Source: G965207335 sp965207335 (GTDB taxonomy: Bacteria; Pseudomonadota; Gammaproteobacteria; PS1; Pseudothioglobaceae). From it: 64,000 nt of DNA. The DNA lies in NCBI GenBank assembly GCA_965207335.1, contig OZ242267.1:372001-436000 (forward strand), written 5' to 3'. Position numbers and translations under genes: made by a program. The notes under the pieces were generated by a model, which saw only the letters and a program-made list of their open reading frames with translations, was not told the origin of the DNA and made no database searches. This document shows, piece after piece, positions 25,797 through 34,790 of the stretch (position 1 is its first letter; each line of letters begins with the position of its first letter).

Positions 25797-25960
25797 TAAT
25801 AGCTTAATAAGTTTTTGTTTAAGATAATTATTTATTTTATTGTTTTAACTTTAATTAATATTTTATCCTAAACAATAATATACATCAAAAATTAGTATTT
25901 CACACATACCTAAAAAGTCTAGCCTAATCACTTAATGCAGTATTATCACACACTATAATA
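25797..25960. repeat. Copy of the AT-rich intergenic repeat family
   Basis: It contains CTTAATAAGTTTTTGTTTAAG, an ATTATTT block, TTGTTTTAACTTTAATTAA and TATTTTATC, then CCTAATCACTTAATGCAG. The same ordered blocks occur at 4640-4751, 26950-27060, 62389-62480 and 63405-63546. It lies between two minus-strand genes. Confidence 0.5.
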
Positions 25961-25973
25961 GTAGCAAATGTTA

Positions 25974-26960
25974 TTATTTTAATAATTTTATAGCCTGTAA
26001 AATATCATCAGAGCTAATATCTAGCATACATTTATGATGCCCTAACGGACATACTCTTTGCATGCAAGGTTGGCAAGCTAAGGATCTTTTAACTATTTTG
26101 CCATTTTTATTTTGCCACTGGCTAGTTTGTAAGTATCTTGTTGGTCCAAATATTGCAATAGTAGGGATGCCAAAAGCCGCGGCTATATGCATAGGCCCGC
26201 TATCTGAGGTAATAAATAAAGTTAGTTGGCTAATTTCGTTAATTAAGGTGTTAATATCTGTTTTGGCGACTAAGTTTTCATAAGCTATATTGTTAAGTTT
26301 TAATTTTGTTGTTATTTTATTTGCTAAGATTAATTCTTTATCCGAGCCAAATATTTTAATTGTATAGTTTTTAGCTAAAGCCTTGGCAACGCCAACAAAG
26401 CCATCTGTATGCCAACACTTAGCACTGCCATAATTAGCACCAGGATTAATGCCTAATATTTTTTTACTAGGTATTTTTAAATGATTTGCTAAATATATTT
26501 TTAAACTGCCAATTTTTGCATTACTAATATTTAATGAGTTAATTATAAAATTGCTATATAATTCTACCTGATGGGTAGTTTTATCATTTTTATTTTTAAA
26601 TTGATAGTGCTTGTTAGCTGGGATATTTTTCAATAAAAACCATGCTTTTAATGAGCTTCTAAATGATATTGCAATATCAAATTTAATTAAATTTTTAGCC
26701 AAAGCATATAATTTATAAAAAGATTTATTAATTACTATAAATTTAACAACATTAGGATGAAACTTAAATAAATCCAAGATATGTTTTTGTCCTATTATGG
26801 TAAAATTAACCTTATGATTTTTATCTTTGTAGTGCTTAATTATTAATTCTATGGCTGGTGTTGTCATAACAGTATCTCCTAGCCATGTTGGTAGTTCAAT
26901 TACAATATTCAAAATTAAAAGAGTGGTAAATTTATAAAATAAAACATAATAGCTTAGCAA
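25974..26960 (-). CDS. ADP-heptose:LPS heptosyltransferase (GT9, WaaF-like)
   Basis: This enzyme of ~310-328 residues transfers heptose to the LPS inner core. GT9 features are IVIELPTWLGDTVMTTPAIE at the N-terminus, IAISFRSSLKAWFLL, LGINPGANYGSAKCWH and LFITSDSGPMHIAAAFGIPT followed by AIFGPT. The C-terminus has CQPCMQRVCPLGHHKCM, as in WaaF. The frame begins with a hydrophobic extension unlike the family; a TTG at 26912 would give the normal start right before NIVIELP. It pairs functionally with waaA. Confidence 0.82.
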   Translation of the reverse strand: MLSYYVLFYKFTTLLILNIVIELPTWLGDTVMTTPAIELIIKHYKDKNHKVNFTIIGQKHILDLFKFHPNVVKFIVINKSFYKLYALAKNLIKFDIAISFRSSLKAWFLLKNIPANKHYQFKNKNDKTTHQVELYSNFIINSLNISNAKIGSLKIYLANHLKIPSKKILGINPGANYGSAKCWHTDGFVGVAKALAKNYTIKIFGSDKELILANKITTKLKLNNIAYENLVAKTDINTLINEISQLTLFITSDSGPMHIAAAFGIPTIAIFGPTRYLQTSQWQNKNGKIVKRSLACQPCMQRVCPLGHHKCMLDISSDDILQAIKLLK

Positions 26961-27060
26961 GTTTTTTATTTGAGAAAATTATTTAACTGGTTGTTTTAAC
27001 TTTAACTAAAATTTATCATTTCTCAAACTACCTAAACTAATAGTTTAATGCAGTAGTGCT
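26950..27060. repeat. Copy of the AT-rich intergenic repeat family
   Basis: It lies in the divergent region between the heptosyltransferase and SCO1 genes. Blocks: CTTAGCAAGTTTTTTATTTG, ATTATTTAACT, TTGTTTTAACTTTAACTAA, CCTAAACTAATAGTTTAATG and CAGTAGT. The last block is shared with the copy at 4640-4751. Confidence 0.5.
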
Positions 27061-27084
27061 TAAATTATAATACAAATTTAACAA

Positions 27085-27708
27085 ATGAAATCAATATATT
27101 ATTTACTAGCAGTTATAATCGCAGCCTTGACTATATTTTTTATAGCAAATAACAACAAACCTACAATAACAACTGGTCATTTATTACCAGAAGCAAAATC
27201 TATGCAAGGAAGGTTAGATTTTATAAATGATGATAATAAAACTAATAAATTAGAAAATATAATAACAAATAAATGGGCTTTATTATACTTTGGCTACACT
27301 AATTGTACTAATATTTGTCCCGTAGAAATGGCTATCATTAATCAAGCTGTCAATAAAATGAAATATGCCAATGAACTTACGGTAATATTTGTATCAATTG
27401 ACCCTAAGCGAGATATAGGTAAACTTAATCAATATGCTAAGCAATTTAATAAAAATTTTATTGGACTTAGTGCTAAAAATGATAATTTAGCAAAAATTAG
27501 CAAAATTTTTGGTATTTATTATGAGTATGAGAGTGCAAAAGAAAGAACCAAAATAGACCACAGTAATCACGATAATACATATGATGTAAATCACACTAGT
27601 AGCTTTATATTACTTGATAAAAACACTAACTACACTGCAATTTTTACCACACCATATAATACTAATAAATTAGCACAATCATTAGATGCTATTATTAGGT
27701 CTCTTTAA
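27085..27708 (+). CDS. SCO1/SenC family copper chaperone-like protein
   Basis: This 207-residue membrane-anchored protein has one N-terminal helix (YYLLAVIIAALTIFFIA) and a thioredoxin-fold domain. The copper-binding CxxxC lies in GYTNCTNICPVEM, and the conserved histidine follows in the DVNHTSSFILLD segment. The histidine- and asparagine-rich insert (SNHDNTYDVNH) precedes it. Such proteins help build the CuA site of cytochrome c oxidase or serve as thiol reductases. It touches mnmA directly (no gap). Confidence 0.88.
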   Translation: MKSIYYLLAVIIAALTIFFIANNNKPTITTGHLLPEAKSMQGRLDFINDDNKTNKLENIITNKWALLYFGYTNCTNICPVEMAIINQAVNKMKYANELTVIFVSIDPKRDIGKLNQYAKQFNKNFIGLSAKNDNLAKISKIFGIYYEYESAKERTKIDHSNHDNTYDVNHTSSFILLDKNTNYTAIFTTPYNTNKLAQSLDAIIRSL

Positions 27709-28782
27709 ATGTCAAAAAAAATTATAATCGCCCTATCTGGTGGAGTAGATTCTTCTGTTACTGCTTTACTGCTTAAACAGCAAGGTTATGATGTAGAAGC
27801 ATTATTTATGAAAAATTGGGAAGAAGATGACACAAATGATAATTGTGCATCTAGCGATGACTTATACGATGCTCAAAAAATTACTGATAAATTAAAAATT
27901 AAATTACACAGTATTAATTTTGCTACTGAGTATTGGGATGATGTATTTAAAAACTTTATTTATGAGTATAAAAAAGGACGAACACCAAACCCTGATGTTT
28001 TATGCAATAAAAAAATTAAATTTAATGTATTTTTAAAACATGCTCTAAAACTAGGTGCTGATAAAATAGCAACAGGACATTATGCAAAAATAGTCCATAA
28101 AAATAATGAATATCAATTATTAAAGGCCGATGATTTAAATAAAGACCAAAGTTATTTTTTACATATGCTAAGTCAAAAGCAATTAAGTTTAAGCCTATTC
28201 CCACTGGCTAATATGCAAAAAAAACAAGTACGAGAAATTGCTAAACAATATAATTTAATTACTGCAAATAAAAAAGATAGCACTGGAATTTGTTTTATTG
28301 GTGAGAAAAATTTTAGTAGTTTTTTACAAAATTACATTCCTAAAACAAGTGGTGATATAGTTGATGAAAAAGGCAACTTTATTAAAAAACATAATGGAGT
28401 TGCTTTTTACACCATAGGACAAAGAAAAGGATTAAAAATAGGTGGCGGTTTTAGTGATAACAACCAGCCTTGGTTTGTTGCTGATAAAGATATTAAAACT
28501 AATAAAATAACCGTTGTTCAAGGCGAGCATAAACTATTATATCACCATAATATAATTGCTTCAAAAGCTTATTGGATTAATAAACAAAAACAAAGTACTA
28601 TTAGTTGTTATGCAAAAATTCGTTACCGACAAGACGACCAAAAATGCACTATTAACATAAATAATAACACAATTAATATTAATTTTGCAAAAAAGCAAAG
28701 AGCAATCACTCCTGGGCAATACATAGTTTTTTATAAAAATAAACAATGCTTAGGTGGTGCTGTAATTGATAGTAGATACTAA
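27709..28782 (+). CDS. mnmA: tRNA-specific 2-thiouridylase MnmA
   Basis: This 357-residue enzyme puts sulfur on U34 of tRNA-Lys, -Glu and -Gln. The PP-loop is ALSGGVDSSV at the N-terminus. The catalytic pair is Cys in PDVLCNKKIKF (~102) and Cys in DSTGICFIGEKNF (~198). Further motifs are ATGHYAK, KADDLNKDQSYFLHML and FYTIGQRKGL. Length is normal. It begins right after the SCO1 stop. Confidence 0.95.
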   Translation: MSKKIIIALSGGVDSSVTALLLKQQGYDVEALFMKNWEEDDTNDNCASSDDLYDAQKITDKLKIKLHSINFATEYWDDVFKNFIYEYKKGRTPNPDVLCNKKIKFNVFLKHALKLGADKIATGHYAKIVHKNNEYQLLKADDLNKDQSYFLHMLSQKQLSLSLFPLANMQKKQVREIAKQYNLITANKKDSTGICFIGEKNFSSFLQNYIPKTSGDIVDEKGNFIKKHNGVAFYTIGQRKGLKIGGGFSDNNQPWFVADKDIKTNKITVVQGEHKLLYHHNIIASKAYWINKQKQSTISCYAKIRYRQDDQKCTININNNTININFAKKQRAITPGQYIVFYKNKQCLGGAVIDSRY

Positions 28783-29039
28783 ATAATTAAGACTGTAATA
28801 CAAAGAAGTTTTGCATAGCACTGCTTTTTAACTTATACTGTTTTTTACATAAATAAACAATTCTTATGCATGGGCTAACAAATGGAAAAGAAATTAAGCC
28901 ATTACTTAACCATTAACTTAGATTTTATCTTATCTAAACCCCATCTTTATCATTTAACTAGATAGTATTATTATGTAAAAACTTCTATAAAATACACTAG
29001 CAAGAGTAAAATTACCCCTAAAAAAATAACTAACTATAT
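28783..29039. other. Intergenic region without a gene
   Basis: It is AT-rich with no open frame of note. A block near 28900-28960 (CATTACTTAACCATTAACTT, ATTTTATCTTATCTAAACC) weakly resembles the intergenic repeat family. It presumably holds the promoter of the ABC exporter genes that follow. Confidence 0.3.
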
Positions 29040-29951
29040 ATGGCATTAGCACTGGAAATAAAATCACTTACTAAAAAATATCCCAATGGTACTCAAGCAT
29101 TGCAAAATATTAGTCTAAATATCAAGGAAAATGATTTTTTTGCTTTATTGGGTTCAAACGGTGCTGGTAAAACCACTACTATTAATATTGTGTGTGGATT
29201 ATTAAAAAAAACATCTGGCAATATATCAGTATTAGGGCTTAATCAAGAGCAAAATGTTAATAAAATAAAGTCTTTAATAGGACTTATGGGGCAAGAATTT
29301 AATTTTAGTTTATTTGAGCCTATAGAAGAGATTTTAATAAATCAAGCTGGTTATTATGGCATTGATAGAAGACAGGCAAAAATACGGGCGAACTACTTAT
29401 TAGAAAAAGTACGCCTTTTTGATAAAAGAAAACAAACAGCCAAAGATTTATCAGGCGGTATGAAAAGACGGTTAATGCTAGCAAGGTCATTAATGCACAA
29501 ACCAAAAGTGTTAATATTAGACGAGCCAACAGCAGGTGTTGATATTGAGATTAGACTAATAATATGGGAATATTTGCAACAGTTAAACCAAGACGGAACA
29601 ACAATAATATTAACAACTCATTACCTAGAAGAAGCTGAAAAGTTATGCAAAAATATTGCTATTATTGATAACGGCAAGGTTTTATTAAAAACAAATATGA
29701 AATCACTGCTAAAAAATGCAGAAAGTCAAACACTAATCCTTGAAAGCCATAATAAAATTAGCAAAAATATTAGTGTCGATGATTATATTTTTAGTAATTT
29801 AGATGATTATTCTTTAAAAATAAATTTATACAGTCATCAAAGCGTTAACAAATTATTGGCTATATTAGACAAGCAAAATGTTAGTATTTATAATATTAGG
29901 CAAGCACAAAATAAACTAGAATCTTTATTTGTTAATTTAACTAAAAAATAA
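29040..29951 (+). CDS. ABC-2 type exporter ATP-binding protein (YadG-like)
   Basis: This 303-residue ATPase has Walker A GSNGAGKTTT, Q-loop GLMGQEFNFSLFEP, signature LSGGMKRRLMLARSL, Walker B VLILDEPTAGVD and a switch histidine (LTTHYLEEAEKLC). The signature with GGMKRR and a C-terminal tail after residue 220 are typical of ABC-2 exporters such as YadG/YadH. The permease follows one base later. The substrate is unknown. Confidence 0.88.
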   Translation: MALALEIKSLTKKYPNGTQALQNISLNIKENDFFALLGSNGAGKTTTINIVCGLLKKTSGNISVLGLNQEQNVNKIKSLIGLMGQEFNFSLFEPIEEILINQAGYYGIDRRQAKIRANYLLEKVRLFDKRKQTAKDLSGGMKRRLMLARSLMHKPKVLILDEPTAGVDIEIRLIIWEYLQQLNQDGTTIILTTHYLEEAEKLCKNIAIIDNGKVLLKTNMKSLLKNAESQTLILESHNKISKNISVDDYIFSNLDDYSLKINLYSHQSVNKLLAILDKQNVSIYNIRQAQNKLESLFVNLTKK

Positions 29952-29952
29952 A

Positions 29953-30711
29953 ATGTTATATATTATTTATAAAACTATATTAACAAAAGAAATTTTACGA
30001 TTTACTCGTATTTGGATTCAAACTATATTACCACCTATTATTGTAACTGCACTGTATTTATTAATTTTTGGCGGTTTAATGGGCGATAGAATTGGTGATA
30101 TGGACGGCATAAAATACATAGAATACATATCTCCTGGTGTAATATTAATGTCGGCAATAATGAGTTCCTACTCAAATACTGTAAGCTCTTTTTATTTAGT
30201 TAAATTTAATCATAGTATTCAAGAAATTTTAGTATCGCCAACACCTACTTGGTTAATATTTGCTGGATTTGTATCTGGTGGTATTGCAAGAGGAGTAATA
30301 GTAGGTATCACAGTTTTTGTTGTAACTTGGATTTTTGTTGATTTTCAAATACCTAATATACTAATATTTTTATCAACTTTAATTTTAACCACAACACTAT
30401 TTTCTACAGCTGGATTTATCAATGCTATTTTTGCAAAATCTTTTGATGATATATCAATAGTGCCAAATTTTATTCTAATGCCATTAGTATATTTAGGAGG
30501 AATGTTTTATGATATAAAAATATTGCCTGAGTTTTGGCAAAATATATCTTTATATAATCCTATTTTTTATATGATGGATGCTTTTCGTGCTGGTTTTTTT
30601 AATAAGTCTATTGAACCTGTATGGTATTCGCAAATGATATTAGTATTTATGATTGCAACCTTAACAATTATTGCCTTGTTTATTATACCTAAAAGCAAAT
30701 GGCATTCTTGA
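29953..30711 (+). CDS. ABC-2 type exporter permease (YadH-like)
   Basis: This 252-residue inner-membrane protein has six hydrophobic segments. ABC-2 motifs are present: YLLIFGGLMGDRIGDM near the first loop, IEYISPGVILMSAIMSSYSN and FILMPLVYLGGMFYDIKILP before the last helices (SLYNPIFYMMDAFRAGFF). It forms a two-gene operon with the ATPase. The family is often called YadH or NodJ-like; what it exports is not evident. Confidence 0.87.
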   Translation: MLYIIYKTILTKEILRFTRIWIQTILPPIIVTALYLLIFGGLMGDRIGDMDGIKYIEYISPGVILMSAIMSSYSNTVSSFYLVKFNHSIQEILVSPTPTWLIFAGFVSGGIARGVIVGITVFVVTWIFVDFQIPNILIFLSTLILTTTLFSTAGFINAIFAKSFDDISIVPNFILMPLVYLGGMFYDIKILPEFWQNISLYNPIFYMMDAFRAGFFNKSIEPVWYSQMILVFMIATLTIIALFIIPKSKWHS

Positions 30712-30818
30712 CTTAGAAACCTAACTTCATTGGTAAATATTCTAACAAGTATTGCTTGTGAGTTTGAGGGTTTTAGCTAATGCAATGTTTTATAAAAGTT
30801 ATATCGTTACATGACAAC

Positions 30819-31634
30819 TCAAAGTGTTTTACCATCAAAAACAAAAACAGCAGCACCAGTTATGTAGATTTTGTTTTGCTCTTTATACGATATTTTTAAC
30901 TCTCCGCCATGTAAATTAACCAGAACATTATCTGTTAATAAACCTAAACGAACACCATAAACCACACTAGCACAAGCACCGCTAGCACAAGCTAATGTCT
31001 CCCCTGCCCCCCTTTCATAAACCCTAAGTTTTATTTTATTTGCAGTTATAATTTGCATAAATCCAACATTAACTTGTTCTGGAAAATGGCTATCATGCAT
31101 TAATTGCTTTGCTATTTTAGCAACATTTACTTTGTTTATATCGTTAACAATAATAGTACAATGCGGATTACCAACAGAGCAAACACCGATTTTATAACCC
31201 AATAAATTATAAGTTAATGCTTTTTTATTTGCTATAAATGGTATATTTTTAGGGGTAAAAATAGCATAGCCCATATCAGCTGTGACACTATTATCATTGT
31301 TTATATTTAAACTAATAACGCTATTATTTGTGCTAATTTTTATTTGTTTTTTGCTAGTTAGTCCTTTAGTTAATACAAATCTAGCAAAACACCTAGCGCC
31401 ATTGCCACATTGATATACCTCAGAGCCATTAGCATTAAAAATACGATAATTAAAATCAATACTATCCTTGTGTGATTTTTCAACAATTAGCATTTGGTCA
31501 AAACCAATACCTAAATTACGCTGTGCTAGTTCAATTACTTCATCTTTAGTAAAGCTATATTTATCTTTTGTATTGTCAATAATAATAAAATCATTACCTA
31601 AAGCATGCATTTTTGTAAAATTTATTTTTTTCAT
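30819..31634 (-). CDS. dapF: Diaminopimelate epimerase
   Basis: This 271-residue enzyme converts LL- to meso-diaminopimelate for peptidoglycan and lysine. The N-terminus is FTKMHALGNDFIIID. The two catalytic cysteines lie in YQCGNGARCFARF and ACASGACASVVYG. The frame opens three codons earlier, but MKKINFTKMHALG is the usual start. It is divergent from hslU across 85 bases. Confidence 0.95.
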   Translation of the reverse strand: MKKINFTKMHALGNDFIIIDNTKDKYSFTKDEVIELAQRNLGIGFDQMLIVEKSHKDSIDFNYRIFNANGSEVYQCGNGARCFARFVLTKGLTSKKQIKISTNNSVISLNINNDNSVTADMGYAIFTPKNIPFIANKKALTYNLLGYKIGVCSVGNPHCTIIVNDINKVNVAKIAKQLMHDSHFPEQVNVGFMQIITANKIKLRVYERGAGETLACASGACASVVYGVRLGLLTDNVLVNLHGGELKISYKEQNKIYITGAAVFVFDGKTL

Positions 31635-31719
31635 AACTAACAAATGTTAAAATAGTTTACTTTTTTTATAAAGTTTATTTACTGTATTATACAATTATAA
31701 CCTACACACACTTATACAT

Positions 31720-33042
31720 ATGGAACAACTAACACCAAAACAAATTGTCAAGGAATTAAATAAACACATAGTAGGACAAAATGAAGCTAAAAAAGCTGTT
31801 GCTATTGCCCTTAGAAATAGATGGCGTAGAATGCAAACAACAGAAGATATTAGAAAAGAAATAACTCCAAAAAATATCCTAATGATAGGTCCAACAGGAG
31901 TAGGCAAAACTGAAATAGCTAGAAGATTAGCTAAATTAGTGAGTGCACCATTTTTAAAAGTAGAGGCAACAAAATTTACCGAAGTTGGTTATGTTGGTAA
32001 AGAGGTTGATTCTATAATCCGTGATATAACAGAGGTTGCATTTAAACAAGAACGCAATATATCACTGAAAAAATCATATAAGCAAGCATACAAAAACGCA
32101 ATTGAAAGAGTATTAGATATTTTATTACCTAGTGCAACTAATAATAATCCTGAGGAAATTGAAAAACAGCAAAAAACCCGTGACAAATTTGCAAAAAAAA
32201 TCTTAAAAGGCGAGTTAGATGACAAAATGATTGAAACTGATATTGAGGTGCAACAAACAAGAGTTGAGGTTTTAGGTCCTGACGGTTTTGATGATATGAC
32301 TAATAACTTACAAGACATGCTTCAAGGTTTAAAACCTAAACAAAGAAAAACTCGTAAAATGACTGTTAAACAAGCTATTAAACATATTACAGATGAAGAA
32401 TCTTATAATTTACTAGACAACGAAGCAATTAAAGAGAATGCTGTTAAAAATGTTAGTAATAATGGCATAGTTTTTTTAGATGAAATTGATAAAATAACAA
32501 GTAGTAGTAATCGCACAGATAATGTATCAAGAGAAGGAGTACAAAGAGATTTATTGCCACTTATAGAGGGTAATTCTGTAAATACTAAACACGGTATAGT
32601 AGATAGTGGGCATATATTATTTATTGCATCTGGGGCTTTTCATACCTCTAAGCCATCAGATTTAATTCCAGAATTACAAGGTAGATTACCAATTAGAGTA
32701 GAATTATCAGCATTAGGTGTTGATGATTTTTATGCAATACTTACTGAACCTGATTTTTCCATAATAAAACAATATAAAGCACTATTATTAAGTGAAAATG
32801 TTATTCTTAATTTTGAAGATAAGGCACTTATAGAAATAGCTAATTTAGCATTTAATGTTAATAAAAATACTGAAAATATTGGTGCTAGAAGATTGCATAC
32901 TATAGTTGAAAAACTTTTAGAAGAAATATTATTTGAAGTTCCAGACACTAGCAAAAAAACATTTAGAATAACTCAAAAATATGTCAAAGAAAAATTAGCC
33001 GACCTAGTAGAAGACTATGATTTAAGTAGATATATTTTATAA
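31720..33042 (+). CDS. hslU: HslU, ATPase subunit of the HslUV protease
   Basis: This 440-residue AAA+ unfoldase feeds substrates to the HslV peptidase. It begins MEQLTPKQIVKELNKHIVGQ and has Walker A MIGPTGVGKTE, the pore-loop region FTEVGYVGKEVDSI, Walker B GIVFLDEIDKI, the sensor segment LFIASGAFH and the C-terminal DLVEDYDLSRYIL that docks into HslV. No hslV lies upstream, where it normally sits; dapF is there on the other strand. Confidence 0.96.
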   Translation: MEQLTPKQIVKELNKHIVGQNEAKKAVAIALRNRWRRMQTTEDIRKEITPKNILMIGPTGVGKTEIARRLAKLVSAPFLKVEATKFTEVGYVGKEVDSIIRDITEVAFKQERNISLKKSYKQAYKNAIERVLDILLPSATNNNPEEIEKQQKTRDKFAKKILKGELDDKMIETDIEVQQTRVEVLGPDGFDDMTNNLQDMLQGLKPKQRKTRKMTVKQAIKHITDEESYNLLDNEAIKENAVKNVSNNGIVFLDEIDKITSSSNRTDNVSREGVQRDLLPLIEGNSVNTKHGIVDSGHILFIASGAFHTSKPSDLIPELQGRLPIRVELSALGVDDFYAILTEPDFSIIKQYKALLLSENVILNFEDKALIEIANLAFNVNKNTENIGARRLHTIVEKLLEEILFEVPDTSKKTFRITQKYVKEKLADLVEDYDLSRYIL

Positions 33043-33064
33043 AATACTATGCAAACCTAATACT

Positions 33065-33439
33065 ATGCAAACACCAAATACCATGCAAACACCTAGCAAT
33101 ATCACCTTAAATAAAGCTAAAACCTTACTTACTATTTCCTTTGATGGCACAGATTATAAATTATCAGCACAATATTTGCGAGTTTACTCACCATCAGCAG
33201 AAGTTAGAGGACATGCACCAGGGCAAGAAACTTTACAAATAGACAAAGAAAATATAACTATAAAAGAGATTAAGTCAGTGGGTAATTATGCTGTTATATT
33301 AGTATTTAGCGATAACCATGATACTGGCATTTACTCTTGGGAGCATTTATACAACTTAGCCACAAAAAAAGATATACTATGGAAAGAATACCTAACAAGA
33401 CTTAAAGCGGCAGGACATTCAATAAATTTTAAAAAATAA
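33065..33439 (+). CDS. DUF971 protein
   Basis: This ~118-124-residue protein matches DUF971: YLRVYSPSAEVRGH, then IKEIKSVGNYAVILVFSDNHDTGIYSWEHLYNL. DUF971 genes often follow hslVU in gammaproteobacteria (from memory), and the domain also occurs beside Fe-S/Mrp proteins; the function is unknown. An 18-base unit (ATGCAAACAC-like) is repeated three times at 33049-33090, giving two in-frame ATGs (33065 and 33083). The second start is closer to the family length. Confidence 0.85.
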   Translation: MQTPNTMQTPSNITLNKAKTLLTISFDGTDYKLSAQYLRVYSPSAEVRGHAPGQETLQIDKENITIKEIKSVGNYAVILVFSDNHDTGIYSWEHLYNLATKKDILWKEYLTRLKAAGHSINFKK

Positions 33440-33450
33440 AATCCTAATAT

Positions 33451-34770
33451 ATGGAGTTTATAACTAATGTATTAGCATTCATATTAGTGATTTTAATTTT
33501 AGTATTTGTGCATGAATATGGACATTATTATGTTGCTAGAAAATGCAATGTCAAGGTATTAAAATTTGCCATAGGCTTTGGTAAAACTATTTTTAAATGG
33601 CAGACAAAGCAAACAGAATATCATATTAAAATTATTCCCTTAGGTGGTTTTGTTGAAATGCTTGATAGCAAAAAGCACAGTGTAAATGACAAACAACAAC
33701 ATCTAGCATTTAATAATAAAAATATTTATCAAAAATTCGCCATAGTCTTAGCAGGTCCTATGGCAAATATATTATTAGCTATAGCTTTGTATAGTGGGAT
33801 TTTTATTTATGGTTATCAAGATGTCAAACCAATAGTTAAAAATATAATAACAAACTCTAAAATAGCTCAAGCAGGACTAATGCCTGATGATGAATTTATT
33901 AGTGTAAATAATAATAAAACACACGGAATTAATTCGGTAATTAGTAATATTATTAGCCATAGTGATAACTTAATAATTAATGTTATTAATGCTAATAATC
34001 AAGAAAAAACTCTCAAACTTAGCTTGGATAAAACACTTTTTAACAACAGTAAATCTTTTACTGAATTATTTGGCTTTAGCTTTAAATACCCAGAACTTAG
34101 CAATACCATAGGAGGCGTTTTAAATAATAGCCCAGCACATAAGTTAAAACTAAAGAAATACGATAAAATAATTAGTATAAATGACAAAAAAATAACTAAC
34201 TGGCAACAAATTTTAGATTATATTAAAAAAAATCCTAATAAACAATTAACAATAGCTATAAAAAGAGATAATGCTATATGGTATGAAAAAATAAAAGCCG
34301 TTAAAAACAATAATAACTACTATATTGGTATTAAACCAATTATCCCTGATGATTATTATATTACTATATCTAATACTCCACTACAATCTATTAAAATGGC
34401 AATACAACAAAGCTATGAGCTAGCTTTATTAAATGTCAGCACAATTATTGGTATGTTACAAGGAGAAATATCAATAAAAAATATTAGTGGTCCCAGTAGA
34501 ATAGCTAAGTATGCAGGCGATAGTATTAATACTAATTTAGTAAATTTTATTAGATTTTTAGCACTGCTAAGTATATCTGTTGCTGTTTTAAACTTATTAC
34601 CAATTCCTTTGTTAGACGGTGGATATTTAGCATTTTATACAATAGAAATATTAACAAAGATAAAAATTAGCGATGCAACACAACAATTATTTAATATATT
34701 GGGTTTGACATTTATTATATTATTGCTATTAATTACACTCTATAATGATATAATTTATCTTGCTAATTAG
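33451..34770 (+). CDS. rseP: Site-2 metalloprotease RseP
   Basis: This 439-residue inner-membrane protease cleaves RseA in the sigma-E pathway. The zinc site is VHEYGHYYVARK in the first helix; the second zinc ligand motif is LLPIPLLDGG near the C-terminus. Two PDZ domains occupy residues ~115-280 (GLMPDDEFISVNN and NNSPAHKLKLKKYDKIISIN). It sits directly upstream of bamA, the standard gammaproteobacterial order. Confidence 0.94.
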   Translation: MEFITNVLAFILVILILVFVHEYGHYYVARKCNVKVLKFAIGFGKTIFKWQTKQTEYHIKIIPLGGFVEMLDSKKHSVNDKQQHLAFNNKNIYQKFAIVLAGPMANILLAIALYSGIFIYGYQDVKPIVKNIITNSKIAQAGLMPDDEFISVNNNKTHGINSVISNIISHSDNLIINVINANNQEKTLKLSLDKTLFNNSKSFTELFGFSFKYPELSNTIGGVLNNSPAHKLKLKKYDKIISINDKKITNWQQILDYIKKNPNKQLTIAIKRDNAIWYEKIKAVKNNNNYYIGIKPIIPDDYYITISNTPLQSIKMAIQQSYELALLNVSTIIGMLQGEISIKNISGPSRIAKYAGDSINTNLVNFIRFLALLSISVAVLNLLPIPLLDGGYLAFYTIEILTKIKISDATQQLFNILGLTFIILLLLITLYNDIIYLAN

Positions 34771-34790
34771 TAAGTCAAATAACCCTACTT

